Assembly (NCBI RefSeq): GCF_023218175.1
Contig: NZ_JALPTH010000023.1
Location: 1 to 64,000, forward strand
Origin: Streptomyces lichenis
Lineage (GTDB): Bacteria; Actinomycetota; Actinomycetes; Streptomycetales; Streptomycetaceae
Length of the DNA: 64,000 bases
Direction of reading: 5' to 3'
Shown here: positions 51,046 through 59,282 of the stretch, piece by piece
How positions within the stretch are numbered: position 1 is the first letter of the stretch
Layout of the letters: every line of letters starts with the position of its first letter
Made by a program: the position numbers and the translations under genes
The notes under the pieces: model-generated
Database searches by the model: none
What the model saw: the letters and a program-made list of their open reading frames with translations, nothing else
Told to the model about the DNA's origin: nothing

Positions 51046-51810
51046 TCAGTCGGCCGCCGCCAGCGCCAGGTTCCCGTCCGTGCCCGGCTCGACCGGCGGT
51101 CGGGCGTCCACCTCCCGTTCCATCGCGGCCAGGTAGTCCCCGAAGCCGCCCTCGGCCCGGGCCCGCAGCCGGGGCGAGGTGAGCACCGGGCAGCGCGCGG
51201 TGCGGAGCACCCGGTGGCCGCGCCGCTCCAGGGCCTCCACCAGGGCCCGGTCCTCACCGGTGGCCAGCGGCGGGAAACCGCCCACGTCCCGGTAGGCGAC
51301 CGCGCTGACGCCCAGGTTGGCGCCGTGGACATGCGGATGGTGCCAGTCGGCGGTGCCGGGCGGCCGGGCCGCCTCGTAGCGGGTGCGGTGGGGCAGCTCC
51401 AGCGGGGAGGCGGCCGGCAGCGTGACGGTGCCGACCACCGCCTGCCAGCCCTCGCGCGCCCGGGCCAGCTGGTACGCCAGCCACCCCGGCGGCACGGTGC
51501 TGTCCGCGTCCGTGGTGGCGACCCACACCGCCCCGCCGCCCGCCCCGCTCCGGTCGAGTGCGTGCCGGACGCCGAGGTGCCGGGCCAGGCCCGGGTTGCG
51601 GCAGTCGGTGGTGACCACCAGGGCCCCGGCCCGCCGGGCGGCCGCCGCCGTGCCGTCCCGGCAGGAGTCGGCCACCACCACGGTCACCACCCGGACCCCG
51701 GCCAGCGCGGGGTGGCGGGCCGCCGTGTCCAGGGCATCGAGGGCGGCGGGCAGCAGCGCCTCCTCGTCATGGGCCGGGACCACCACCGCCACGGCAGGGG
51801 GAGGGCTCAC
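51046..51810 (-). CDS. Glycosyltransferase family 2
   Basis: 254 residues, GT-A fold: opening AVVVPAHDEEALLPAAL, the DxD-type motif TTDADSTVPPGWL and the later HGANLGVSAVAYRDVGGF. No membrane helices. Start GTG 51810 overlaps the methyltransferase stop (GTGA). It is the last gene of the four-gene cassette. Acceptor and donor sugars are unknown. Confidence 0.88.
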   Translation of the reverse strand: MSPPPAVAVVVPAHDEEALLPAALDALDTAARHPALAGVRVVTVVVADSCRDGTAAAARRAGALVVTTDCRNPGLARHLGVRHALDRSGAGGGAVWVATTDADSTVPPGWLAYQLARAREGWQAVVGTVTLPAASPLELPHRTRYEAARPPGTADWHHPHVHGANLGVSAVAYRDVGGFPPLATGEDRALVEALERRGHRVLRTARCPVLTSPRLRARAEGGFGDYLAAMEREVDARPPVEPGTDGNLALAAAD

Positions 51811-52439
51811 ACCAGACCCTCTCGGGCCGCGACCGAGGCGGGCCGGCGGCCGTCCGGCCCGATCCGCTGATGGACCTGGAGAACGAAGTCGTCCTCGCGG
51901 TGGTCGGCCAGCAGGGCGAGCCCGGGCAGCGCGGCGAGCCGGCGGGCGATGCCCGTCCCGGTGTCCAGATGCTCCGGGACCGGGTGGTTCCAGTGCACGG
52001 TGACCAGGGTGCCGTCGGGCTCCAGCGCGGCCAGCGCCCGCTCCAGCAGCCGGTCGAGCGCGCCCGCGTCCAGGTAGTACAGCAGCTCCGAGAGCACGAT
52101 CAGGTCGAACGGGCCGTCCGGCCACTGCTCGGGCAGCAGCAGCCGCCGCACCTCCACCCCCGGCAGGTCCGCGGTGCGGCTGCGGGCCGTCTCCACCGCC
52201 GACTCCACCCGGTCGCAGGCGAGTACGGCGTCGCAGCGGCCGGCCAGCCGCCGGGTGAGCTCACCGACCGAGCAGCCCGGCTCGAAGGCCCGCCGGTAGC
52301 GGGGCAGCGGCAGCGCGGCGACGGTCAGGTCGTACTTGCGCCGCTCGTAGAAGCGCTCCGCCAGCCGCCACGGATCGGGCGCACCGCGGTACATCCCCTC
52401 GAAGTACGCCTCAGGGGTACGGGTACGGGGACGGCTCAT
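51807..52439 (-). CDS. Class I SAM-dependent methyltransferase, NodS-like
   Basis: 210 residues. The SAM motif is FEPGCSVGELTRRLA, followed by AVLACDRVESAVETARSR and FDLIVLSELLYYL; the N-terminal PEAYFEGMYRGAPDPWRLAE is the pattern of NodS-type N-methyltransferases. It would methylate an amine or a sugar-linked nitrogen. Overlaps the deacetylase gene upstream (ATGA) and the GT2 gene downstream. In other bacteria the two enzymes PIG-L and NodS-like methyltransferase are sometimes one fused protein. Confidence 0.88.
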   Translation of the reverse strand: MSRPRTRTPEAYFEGMYRGAPDPWRLAERFYERRKYDLTVAALPLPRYRRAFEPGCSVGELTRRLAGRCDAVLACDRVESAVETARSRTADLPGVEVRRLLLPEQWPDGPFDLIVLSELLYYLDAGALDRLLERALAALEPDGTLVTVHWNHPVPEHLDTGTGIARRLAALPGLALLADHREDDFVLQVHQRIGPDGRRPASVAAREGLV

Positions 52440-53209
52440 CCGAACACCACCTCCCACTCCCGCAGATGGTGGGCCAGCTCCTGCGGCGGCAGCACCGCGG
52501 CGTCCTCGGGGCCGGGGCCCAGAGGGTGGATCTGGCTGGCGAAGCGGTCCACCGCGGCCCGCTTGCGCGCCACCGCGTGCGGCGGCAGGGCGATCCGGGC
52601 GGCCCGCTCCCAGGGCACCCGCGGGTCACCGGGCCGGGCCCAGTGCCACAGCCACACCGGGTAGAGCCGGCACGGCACCGCCGCGGCCCGCGCGGCCGCC
52701 AGCGCCGCCCGCCCGGCCGCCTCGTGGTCGCCGTGCACATCCCCGGTCCACGGCGCCAGGCAGAGCGCGGCGCCCGCCAGCGGCTCCGCCAACGCGGCGG
52801 CCAGCCGGTCCTCCTGGGCCGCCACCCCGGTGTCGGGCAGCCCCAGCCGTACGATCTCGGCGCCGTCCGCGCCCAGTTCGGCCAGGGCGTCCCGCAACTC
52901 CCGCGCCCGCACCTCGGCCAGTTGTTCGGGGGAGTAGCGGGTGCTGCCCGGGTGGGACCCCTCCCCGTCGGTGACCGAGACCACGGTCAGCTCCACCCCC
53001 GCCGCGGCGAGCAGCGCCAGCGTCCCGCCCACGCCCAGCACCTCGTCGTCCGGGTGCGCGGCCACCACCACGACCCGGCCCGCCTCCGGCAGGGCGTACC
53101 GCTCCATCCGGCTCCAGCCCTCCCAGCCGTGCCACTCGGCCTCGTCGGTCCCGGGCGCCTGGATCGGATCGGCGTACGCGGCCCCGCCCGGGCCCATGCC
53201 ACCGGTCAC
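52436..53209 (-). CDS. PIG-L family deacetylase
   Basis: 257 residues, LmbE/PIG-L fold: zinc-binding AHPDDEVLGVGGTLALL (His, two Asp) and the distal PWTGDVHGDHEAAGRAA with the third ligand. Removes an N-acetyl (or N-acyl) group from an amino sugar or similar. GTG start at 53209 overlaps the acyl-CoA dehydrogenase stop; a Met codon 4 codons on is an alternative. Part of a four-gene translationally coupled cassette. Confidence 0.9.
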   Translation of the reverse strand: MTGGMGPGGAAYADPIQAPGTDEAEWHGWEGWSRMERYALPEAGRVVVVAAHPDDEVLGVGGTLALLAAAGVELTVVSVTDGEGSHPGSTRYSPEQLAEVRARELRDALAELGADGAEIVRLGLPDTGVAAQEDRLAAALAEPLAGAALCLAPWTGDVHGDHEAAGRAALAAARAAAVPCRLYPVWLWHWARPGDPRVPWERAARIALPPHAVARKRAAVDRFASQIHPLGPGPEDAAVLPPQELAHHLREWEVVFG

Positions 53210-54492
53210 CGGCCCGCCCCGGTCCCGCGCGCCACGGTTCCGCCCAGCGCGGCCAGGTCCCGTTCGGCGTGGTGCTGGCGCAGATAGACGGCGAGGTCGG
53301 CGGCGGCCTGGGCGTGCCGCCGGTCATGGCAGAGCGGCCCCGCGCCGGTCGCCCGCCCCACCCGGTCCAGCACCTCCGCGCACACCTCGGCGACCAGGGC
53401 GCGTACCCGCATCGCCCGCAGCGCGGCGGTGCCCGCCCGGTCCAGCGGATCGGCGTCGATCTCCTCCGCCGCCCGGCGCAGCACCGTGCCGGCCGCGTAC
53501 AGCCGCATGTCCACCGCCCCGGCCTGCGCGTCGAGGAACGGGTCCTCGCGGCGCCCGGCCGCCTCGAACAGCACCCGTGCCACCGCCTGGGCCCCGCCGT
53601 ACCAGCAGGCGGCCACGCCCACGCCGCCGTGGTGGAAGCCGGGGCGGCGCAGATACGCCTCCACCTCCCCGACCGGGGTGGCGGGCACCGAGGTGAAGTG
53701 GACGTCCGGGCTGTCGCTGCCCGCCATCCCGACCGCCTGCCAGGTCCCGCCCACCGGCCGGCAACCGGGCCCGTCGACCGGATCGGCCTCCGCCGCCCCG
53801 GTCGCGGCCGTCCCCGCCACCCCGGTACGCACCGCGAACAGCCGCCGTCCGTCCTCCGCGACCGCGGTGACCAGGGCGTGGGTGCAGCTGTGCGCGCCCG
53901 AGCAGTACCGCTTGAGCCCGTCCAGCACCCAGCCGTCCGCGGTACGGGTGGCGGTCAGCTCCGAGCCCGGCGGCTCGGCGGCCCAGACACCCCAGTGCTG
54001 CCCCAGCCGGACCGGCGGCCCGCCCAGCTCGGCGAGGATCGCCACGGCGTCGAGATGCCCCTCCACCAGCCGGGCGACGCCCAGGTCCGCCCGGGCCACC
54101 GCGCTCAGCTCCTCGAACCGGGTGGCGGTGCCCCCACTGCCCGGCAGCGGGCACTCGGCCGCCCCGACCGCCAGCGCGTCCACATAACGCGCGAACTCAC
54201 CCCCCGTCGCCCGCCCCCCCGCCGCCACGGGCCCCGCCGCACCGGTCCCGCCACCCGCGCCCGCCCCAGCGCCCGTACCGGCCGTACGAGCCACAGCGCC
54301 CGCACCGCCGCCCGTACCCGTACCGCTCATACCGGCCGTACGGGCCACAGCGCCCGCACCGCCGCCCGTATCGGCCACAGCGCCCGCACCGCCGCCCTTA
54401 CGGTTCCCGCCGTCCGTACCGGTGCCGCCGTCCGGCGCCACCGTACCGACCGTCTCCGCCGCGCCCTCCGGCGCAGGGGTCGCCTCCCGCAT
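53206..54492 (-). CDS. Acyl-CoA dehydrogenase-like protein with long Gly-rich N-terminus
   Basis: 428 residues. After ~100 residues of Gly/Ala/Thr repeats (TGGGAGAVARTAG units), the ACAD-like domain runs ~100-425: FARYVDALAVGAAECPLPGS, LGQHWGVWAAEPPGSELTATR (in place of TEPGAGSD), DGWVLDGLKRYCSGAHSCTH and a C-terminal helical part. The typical catalytic Glu region is not evident, so a monooxygenase-like or divergent activity is possible. ATG 54492 is preferred (GAGGAG at 8 bases). First gene of the ACAD/PIG-L/methyltransferase/GT2 cassette. Confidence 0.82.
   Translation of the reverse strand: MREATPAPEGAAETVGTVAPDGGTGTDGGNRKGGGAGAVADTGGGAGAVARTAGMSGTGTGGGAGAVARTAGTGAGAGAGGGTGAAGPVAAGGRATGGEFARYVDALAVGAAECPLPGSGGTATRFEELSAVARADLGVARLVEGHLDAVAILAELGGPPVRLGQHWGVWAAEPPGSELTATRTADGWVLDGLKRYCSGAHSCTHALVTAVAEDGRRLFAVRTGVAGTAATGAAEADPVDGPGCRPVGGTWQAVGMAGSDSPDVHFTSVPATPVGEVEAYLRRPGFHHGGVGVAACWYGGAQAVARVLFEAAGRREDPFLDAQAGAVDMRLYAAGTVLRRAAEEIDADPLDRAGTAALRAMRVRALVAEVCAEVLDRVGRATGAGPLCHDRRHAQAAADLAVYLRQHHAERDLAALGGTVARGTGAGR
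54270..54400. repeat. Imperfect tandem repeats coding the Gly-rich N-terminus of the acyl-CoA dehydrogenase-like protein
   Basis: The block CACAGCGCCCGCACCGCCGC recurs three times with CCGTACGnGCCACAG flanks and spacing that is a multiple of three. On the minus strand it gives TGGGAGAVARTAG-like units. Length variation here would not disturb the frame. Confidence 0.7.
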
Positions 54493-54691
54493 CCGCACCG
54501 CTCCTCTTCATCCCGTTCATCGCGTTCATCCCGGACCCGAGCCCGCTCGATCCCACGCTCCACCCGCCCGCACCACCGCGAAGCCCCGCCGCACCGGCGG
54601 CGGCAAGCGGTGCCCGGGCGCCCGTCGCCGTTCCCTCGGCGGCCGTCCGGTGCTACGGAGTGCCCCGCCGCGGCCTGCGGAAACGCATGTG

Positions 54692-55642
54692 TCAGACGCC
54701 GGAGCGCCGGAGACTGGCGGAGGGCGGTATGCCATGGGCCCGGCGGTAGGCGGCGGCGAAGCGGCCCTGATGGGCGAAGCCCCACCTCATCGCTGTCGCG
54801 GAGACGCTGGCGGTCCGCGGATCGGCCGCCTCCAGCTCGGCACGGGCCCGGTCGAGCCGGACCCGGCGCAGATAGCCCAGGGGCGTGGTCCCGGCATGGC
54901 GGCTGAACGCGTACTGCGCGGCGCGCGGGGTGACGAACGCCGCGGCGGCGATCTCGGCGAGGCCGATGTCCCGGTGCGCGTTCTCCTCGATGAACGCCAT
55001 GGCCCGGCGCAGGGTGTCGGTACCGGCGTCCCGGCTGTCCAGCCGGTGCCCGTCCTCGGCCATGGCCGTGTTGGGCAGACAGGCGAGCGTGACGGCGGCC
55101 AGATGCCGTACGGCGGTGGCCACGACCAGCTCACCGGCGTCGGGGGCGGTCAGGACGTGGTCGCGCAGGAACGCCATGGTGGCGCCCAGCCGGCGGTTGG
55201 CGGCCGGGTCGATCGCGCGGTGGCCGGTGAGCTCGATCGGCCCGCGGCCGCGGGCGCCGGTGGCGGCGACCTCGGTCAGCAGGGCGGGGTCGAACATGGC
55301 GACCGTGTAGCGGGCGGCGTGCACTGCGCCCGTGTAGGGCCGGTCGGGCCGGGTGATCAGGAAGGAGTCGCCGGGGCCGTAGACCTCGTGGCGGCCACCG
55401 GTGGTGTCCACCACCGTGCCCGAGTGGACGGACAGCAGGGTGACCCGGTTCAGCACCCCGGCGTCGTAGGCCATCGTGTAGTCGAGGGCCAGCCGGTCGA
55501 CGCTGATCCGCTCGGTGGCCGTGCGCTCGACCCGCGTACGGGTGCCCTGCGGACGGCCGCCGATCCGCATCGGCGCGTACGCCCGCGACATGAACTCCTC
55601 CGTCGCCTCCAGGCTGGTGCTGTCAAAACGAAGAGTGTCCAC
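54692..55642 (-). CDS. AraC-family transcriptional regulator (AraC_binding_2 type)
   Basis: 316 residues: an N-terminal cupin-like sensor of the AraC_binding_2 type (~15-180) and a C-terminal double HTH (~215-315), with IGLAEIAAAAFVTPRAAQYA, LGYLRRVRLDRARAELEAAD and the second HTH MRWGFAHQGRFAAAYRRAHG. GTG 55642 has GAAGG at suitable spacing. It lies 200 bases upstream of, and on the same strand as, the four-gene cassette and may regulate it. The effector is unknown. Confidence 0.86.
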   Translation of the reverse strand: MDTLRFDSTSLEATEEFMSRAYAPMRIGGRPQGTRTRVERTATERISVDRLALDYTMAYDAGVLNRVTLLSVHSGTVVDTTGGRHEVYGPGDSFLITRPDRPYTGAVHAARYTVAMFDPALLTEVAATGARGRGPIELTGHRAIDPAANRRLGATMAFLRDHVLTAPDAGELVVATAVRHLAAVTLACLPNTAMAEDGHRLDSRDAGTDTLRRAMAFIEENAHRDIGLAEIAAAAFVTPRAAQYAFSRHAGTTPLGYLRRVRLDRARAELEAADPRTASVSATAMRWGFAHQGRFAAAYRRAHGIPPSASLRRSGV

Positions 55643-55741
55643 GTTGCCGCCTTCGGTAGCGCCCCGCCCAGCGCTTGTGCCCGGTGCCTCCGTCCGTACG
55701 CCCCCCGGACCCACGGGCGGGCCGCCAAGTGACCGGAAGCC

Positions 55742-56086
55742 TCAGTCGCGGCCCTCGCCCTCGGGCGGTTTGGCCGCGGCGCGGCGGAACTCCGCGTTGA
55801 CGCGCTGGGCCTCCTCCAGCTGGTCCTCCAGGATGACGATGCGGCAGGCCGCCTCGACGGACATGCCCTGGTCGACGAGCTCGCGGGCGCGCGCGGCGAT
55901 GCGCAACTGGTAGCGCGAGTAGCGGCGGTGGCCGCCCTCCGAACGGAGCGGAGTGATCAGCCGGGCCTCGCCGATGGCGCGGAGGAAGGCGGGAGTGGTG
56001 CCGAGCATCTCGGCGGCCCGCCCCATGCTGTACGCGGGGTAGTCATCGTCGTCGAGACGATCGTTGAGCGGGGAGTCTGCCGTCAT
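55742..56086 (-). CDS. MerR-family transcriptional regulator
   Basis: 114 residues. Winged HTH: YSMGRAAEMLGTTPAFLRAI then LITPLRSEGGHRRYSRYQL, followed by a helix with VDQGMSVEAACRIV. No effector-binding Cys residues. RBS AAGGAGGTGGG precedes ATG 56086. It lies just beyond the terminator that ends the cold-shock/helicase block, and a MerR gene at this place next to DEAD-box helicase genes is common in streptomycetes. Confidence 0.85.
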   Translation of the reverse strand: MTADSPLNDRLDDDDYPAYSMGRAAEMLGTTPAFLRAIGEARLITPLRSEGGHRRYSRYQLRIAARARELVDQGMSVEAACRIVILEDQLEEAQRVNAEFRRAAAKPPEGEGRD

Positions 56087-56208
56087 TCCCACCTCCTTGT
56101 CCTCGTGCGGGAGGCGCCCCGGCAGCCTCACGGCGACAGGGCCCGTAAGAAATTCAACACCATCCGCCACCCGCACCCCGGCGCCGAGTCCCACCCGCAC
56201 ACCACTGA

Positions 56209-56241
56209 GGGGGCCGACCGGTGTCCCACCGGTCGGCCCCC
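56209..56241. terminator. 15-bp perfect hairpin terminator
   Basis: GGGGGCCGACCGGTG, loop TCC, CACCGGTCGGCCCCC. It stands between the 56306 gene end and the MerR start, so it should end the minus-strand helicase/SCO5918-like transcript. No T-run. Confidence 0.82.
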
Positions 56242-56305
56242 TCTCCAGGTCTGTTCAGGGGAAGGCCCCCTTCCCGCCCCCTGGCTGCGGCCCCCTTTAC
56301 GCCGT

Positions 56306-56617
56306 TTACGCGGGCGCCGAGCCCCCCAGCAGTTCCGAGGCCTCCTCGACCGCGGTCAGCCCCGCCGCGGGGGCGGCCGGCTGGGGAGCGGCGTGGCAGG
56401 TGAAGCCGAGCCGGGTCATCGCCCGGGTGACCTCACCGGCGGTGAAGTCCCGCCGGTCCTGCCGGGTGATGACCTCCCCCACCTGCATCACGGGGAAGTG
56501 GCGGCGGCCGATGACCACCGAGGCACCGGTGATCGGCTCGGGCTTCACCCGCTTCATGGAGGCCGTCACCTCGTCCTTGGTCAGGTCGAACGGAAAGCGG
56601 GCGATGATGCAGCGCAT
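56306..56617 (-). CDS. SCO5918-family small conserved protein
   Basis: 103 residues: an N-terminal MRCIIARFPFDLTKDEVTAS, the repeat-like VIGRRHFPVMQVGEVITRQD and TAGEVTRAMTRLGFTCH, then an Ala/Pro-rich tail. It is a streptomycete protein usually found beside the helicase and cold-shock genes (SCO5918-like); function not known. It lies 87 bases downstream of the DEAD-box helicase on the same strand. Confidence 0.7.
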   Translation of the reverse strand: MRCIIARFPFDLTKDEVTASMKRVKPEPITGASVVIGRRHFPVMQVGEVITRQDRRDFTAGEVTRAMTRLGFTCHAAPQPAAPAAGLTAVEEASELLGGSAPA

Positions 56618-56704
56618 GGTGTCTCCTGGTCTCTCCGGGGGTGCGGGCCGTCGAAAGGGTGGGCGGCGGCGGAGCGGTCGGCTCCGCCCGCCCGGTGCTG
56701 CGGA

Positions 56705-58414
56705 CTACGCCGCGGCGTCCCGGGCGGACGGGCGTCCCCCCGTGGCGCGCCCCGCCGCGCGGACGCCCCCACGCCTCCGACCGCCCCCGTCCCGGCCACC
56801 GCCGTTGCGGCCGTCGACGCTCAGACCGCCACCGTCCCGGCCCTCAGCCGTCCGGCCGCCACCGTTCCGACCGCTCCCACCGCGCCCGCCGGCGCTCCGC
56901 CCGTTGGCACTCTGCCCGCTCGCACTCTGCGTGCCGCGTCCGCGGCGCCGACTGCGGGAGCCGGAACCGGAGCCGGAGGCGCTCGCGGCGCGCTCCACCG
57001 GAGGTGCCGCGATGGTGACCGGGATGCCGGACGGGGTGCGCGCCCCGGTGATACGGGTCAGCTCGGCCTCGCCGGAGCGGACCCGGGTGGCCACCGGGGT
57101 GATCCTGGCGTCCGCGAGCAGACGGTCCATGTCGCGCCGCTGCTCGGGGGTGATCAGGGTGACCACGCGGCCGGACTCCCCGGCGCGGGCGGTGCGGCCG
57201 CCGCGGTGGAGGTAGTCCTTGTGGTCGGCGGGCGGGTCCACGTTGACCACGAGGTCGAGGTCGTCCACATGGATGCCGCGGGCCGCGACGTTCGTCGCCA
57301 CCAGCACCGTGACCCGCCGCTCCTTGAACTGGGCGAGGGTCCGGGTGCGCTGGGGCTGCGACTTGCCGCCGTGCAGTCCGGCGGCCCGCACCCCGTTGGC
57401 CAGCAGGTGGCGGGTGAGCTTGTCGACGGCGCGCTTGGTGTCCAGGAACATGATGACCCCGCCCTCGCGCGCGGCGATCTCGGTGGTCACCTGCTGCTTG
57501 TCCGGGCCGTGCACATGCAGCACATGGTGCTCCATGGTGGTGACCGCGCCCGCCGACGGGTCGGTGGAGTGCACCACCGGGTCGGTCAGATAGCGGCGGA
57601 CCAGCTGGTCGATGTTGCGGTCCAGGGTGGCCGAGAACAGCAGCCGCTGCCCGTCCGGGCGCACCTGGTCCAGCAGCTCGGTGACCTGCGGCATGAAGCC
57701 CAGGTCGGCCATCTGGTCGGCCTCGTCCAGGACGGTGATCTCCACCTGGTCCAGCCGGGCGTGGCCGCGCGCGAGCAGGTCCTTGAGCCGGCCCGGGGTC
57801 GCCACGACCACCTCGGGGCCGTCCCGCAGCGCACTCGCCTGCCGGCCGATCGACATCCCGCCGACCACCGTGGCCAGCCGCAGCCGCAGGGACCGGGCGT
57901 ACGGGGTGAGGGCGTCGGTGACCTGCTGGGCCAGCTCACGGGTGGGTACCAGCACCAGGGCGAGCGGCTGCCGGGACTCGGCCTTCCGGCCGGCCATCCG
58001 GGCCAGCAGGGCCAGCCCGAAGGCGAGGGTCTTGCCCGAACCGGTGCGTCCGCGCCCGAGCACATCGCGGCCCGCCAGCGAGTTCGGCAGGGTCGCGGCC
58101 TGGATGGGGAACGGCACGGTCACGCCCTCGGTGGTGAGCGTGTCCAGTATCTGCCGGGGCAGGTCGAGCGCGGTGAACGTCTCGACCGCGGGCAGCGCGG
58201 GGGTCTCGGTCGCCGGCAGGGCGAACTCGCCGGGCGCGGTGGCGGCCCGCCCGCGGCCACCGGGGCGCCCCCCGCCACGGGCGGGACGGCCCGCGCCGGC
58301 GCCACGGCGGCGGCTGCCGCCCTGCCCGGAACGAGAGGCGGCGGTAGCGGTACGAGCAGACGGGCCGGACTGGCCGAACTGACCGGACTGACCGTTCTTG
58401 CGTGTGCGGTTCAA
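56705..58414 (-). CDS. DEAD-box ATP-dependent RNA helicase (TTG start)
   Basis: 569 residues. Helicase motifs in order: Q-motif (FPIQAATLPNSLAG), I GRGRTGSGKT, Ia PTRELAQQ, Ib TPGRLKDL, II DEAD, III SAT, IV-VI ending HRGGRTARAG. N- and C-terminal tails are Gly/Arg-rich (GRNGGGRDGGGRRR), as in cold-shock helicases that bind RNA. The TTG at 58414 is the start: GAGGAGGG lies 5 bases ahead, and the N-terminus MNRTRKNG is family-like. It probably unwinds RNA for ribosome assembly at low temperature, working with the Csp gene upstream. Confidence 0.9.
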   Translation of the reverse strand: MNRTRKNGQSGQFGQSGPSARTATAASRSGQGGSRRRGAGAGRPARGGGRPGGRGRAATAPGEFALPATETPALPAVETFTALDLPRQILDTLTTEGVTVPFPIQAATLPNSLAGRDVLGRGRTGSGKTLAFGLALLARMAGRKAESRQPLALVLVPTRELAQQVTDALTPYARSLRLRLATVVGGMSIGRQASALRDGPEVVVATPGRLKDLLARGHARLDQVEITVLDEADQMADLGFMPQVTELLDQVRPDGQRLLFSATLDRNIDQLVRRYLTDPVVHSTDPSAGAVTTMEHHVLHVHGPDKQQVTTEIAAREGGVIMFLDTKRAVDKLTRHLLANGVRAAGLHGGKSQPQRTRTLAQFKERRVTVLVATNVAARGIHVDDLDLVVNVDPPADHKDYLHRGGRTARAGESGRVVTLITPEQRRDMDRLLADARITPVATRVRSGEAELTRITGARTPSGIPVTIAAPPVERAASASGSGSGSRSRRRGRGTQSASGQSANGRSAGGRGGSGRNGGGRTAEGRDGGGLSVDGRNGGGRDGGGRRRGGVRAAGRATGGRPSARDAAA

Positions 58415-58657
58415 AGGAACCCTCCTCGAATGGGCGCGTTGTCGAGGAGTGCCCGCGCGAGAAAAACGGCGCGGGGAGTCGCGAGAACGAGCCGGTAAAT
58501 ACGAAGGTGAATCAACCCGGAGCACGGGCTCACAAGCCGGTACTCCGAATAGGATCGCGCCCCGTCATCAGCGCACCGGGCCGGCGGCATCCCGCCCCCG
58601 AGCCCCGGCGCCCGCCAGGCGCGGAACGCGATCCGCCCCCAGCGACCTGGAGGCCAA
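58415..58657. other. Intergenic 5' region of the helicase gene
   Basis: About 240 bases between helicase start and the Csp terminator. No gene is apparent. It should hold the helicase promoter and a long untranslated leader. Confidence 0.5.
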
Positions 58658-58698
58658 CGCGCCTGGGGCCCGCACGCACGGTGCGGGCCCCAGGCGCG
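58658..58698 (-). terminator. 18-bp perfect hairpin terminator behind the cold-shock gene
   Basis: CGCGCCTGGGGCCCGCAC (58658-58675), a five-base loop, then the exact complement (58681-58698). It begins 17 bases past the csp stop codon on the minus strand. It has the same no-T-run form as the other strong hairpins of this window. Confidence 0.85.
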
Positions 58699-58715
58699 AA
58701 CGGCGCGCCTCAGAC

Positions 58716-58919
58716 TCAGGCGGGAGTGATGTTCTCGGCGCTCGGGCCCTTCTGGCCCTGGCCGATGTCGAAGCTCACCTTCTGGCCTTCCTGCAGCTCG
58801 CGGAAGCCAGTGCTGGCGATGTTCGAGTAGTGGGCGAAGACGTCGGGGCCGCCGCCGTCCTGCTCGATGAAGCCGAAGCCCTTTTCGGCGTTGAACCACT
58901 TGACAGTGCCAGTAGCCAT
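58716..58919 (-). CDS. Cold-shock protein (CspA family)
   Basis: 67 residues, one OB-fold cold-shock domain: RNP1 KGFGFIEQ and RNP2 DVFAHYS are intact, MATGTVKWFNAEKGFGFIEQ opens the protein. Acts as an RNA chaperone and antiterminator in the cytoplasm. GAGGAGAG lies upstream of the ATG at 58919, directly behind an 11-bp hairpin in the leader. Confidence 0.96.
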   Translation of the reverse strand: MATGTVKWFNAEKGFGFIEQDGGGPDVFAHYSNIASTGFRELQEGQKVSFDIGQGQKGPSAENITPA

Positions 58920-58939
58920 TTTTCTCTCCTCAGGAAGTG

Positions 58940-58964
58940 CGAAATCCGCACCGTGCGGATTTCG
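58940..58964 (-). promoter_or_regulatory. 11-bp hairpin in the csp mRNA leader
   Basis: CGAAATCCGCA, loop CCG, TGCGGATTTCG. On the minus strand it stands about 20 bases before the csp start codon and just ahead of the ribosome-binding site. A structural element of this type could act as a temperature-dependent translation control. Confidence 0.65.
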
Positions 58965-59106
58965 GCCGCCGTGATGATTTCCGTCGGAAAGTACCTCTGG
59001 CCACCACAACTGCAACGGACACCAACGGTACCACGCCACCCCCGCCCCGCCCCGGAATTAACCCCCACCGCCCCCGCGCCGACTAATTCTCCCACCCACG
59101 AAGAAA
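58965..59106. other. csp promoter region
   Basis: About 140 bases, locally AT-richer than the rest, between the csp leader hairpin and the terminator of the SMI1/KNR4 gene. No gene. Confidence 0.5.
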
Positions 59107-59132
59107 ATATCTGCTCCCGCGGGACCAGATAT
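59107..59132 (-). terminator. Intrinsic terminator behind the SMI1/KNR4 gene
   Basis: A 26-bp near-palindrome (ATATCTG ... CCCGCGGG ... CAGATAT). On the minus strand the stem is followed by TTTTCTTC, a rare T-run in this genome, so it is a classic Rho-independent terminator for the gene at 59283. The ~150 bases between terminator and gene hold no frame. Confidence 0.7.
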
Positions 59133-59282
59133 CTCCGGCGGTGGGGACGAGACGGCGACAGGCCGGCGCCCGCCAGCCCTCTGCCGACCGGGGCTGCGCT
59201 CCAGGCACCGATAGAGCAGCGGCAACCGGCCGCGGAGCGGGAGGTCGGCGGTGCCGTTTCGCGCAGGATCGCTGCCACCGAG

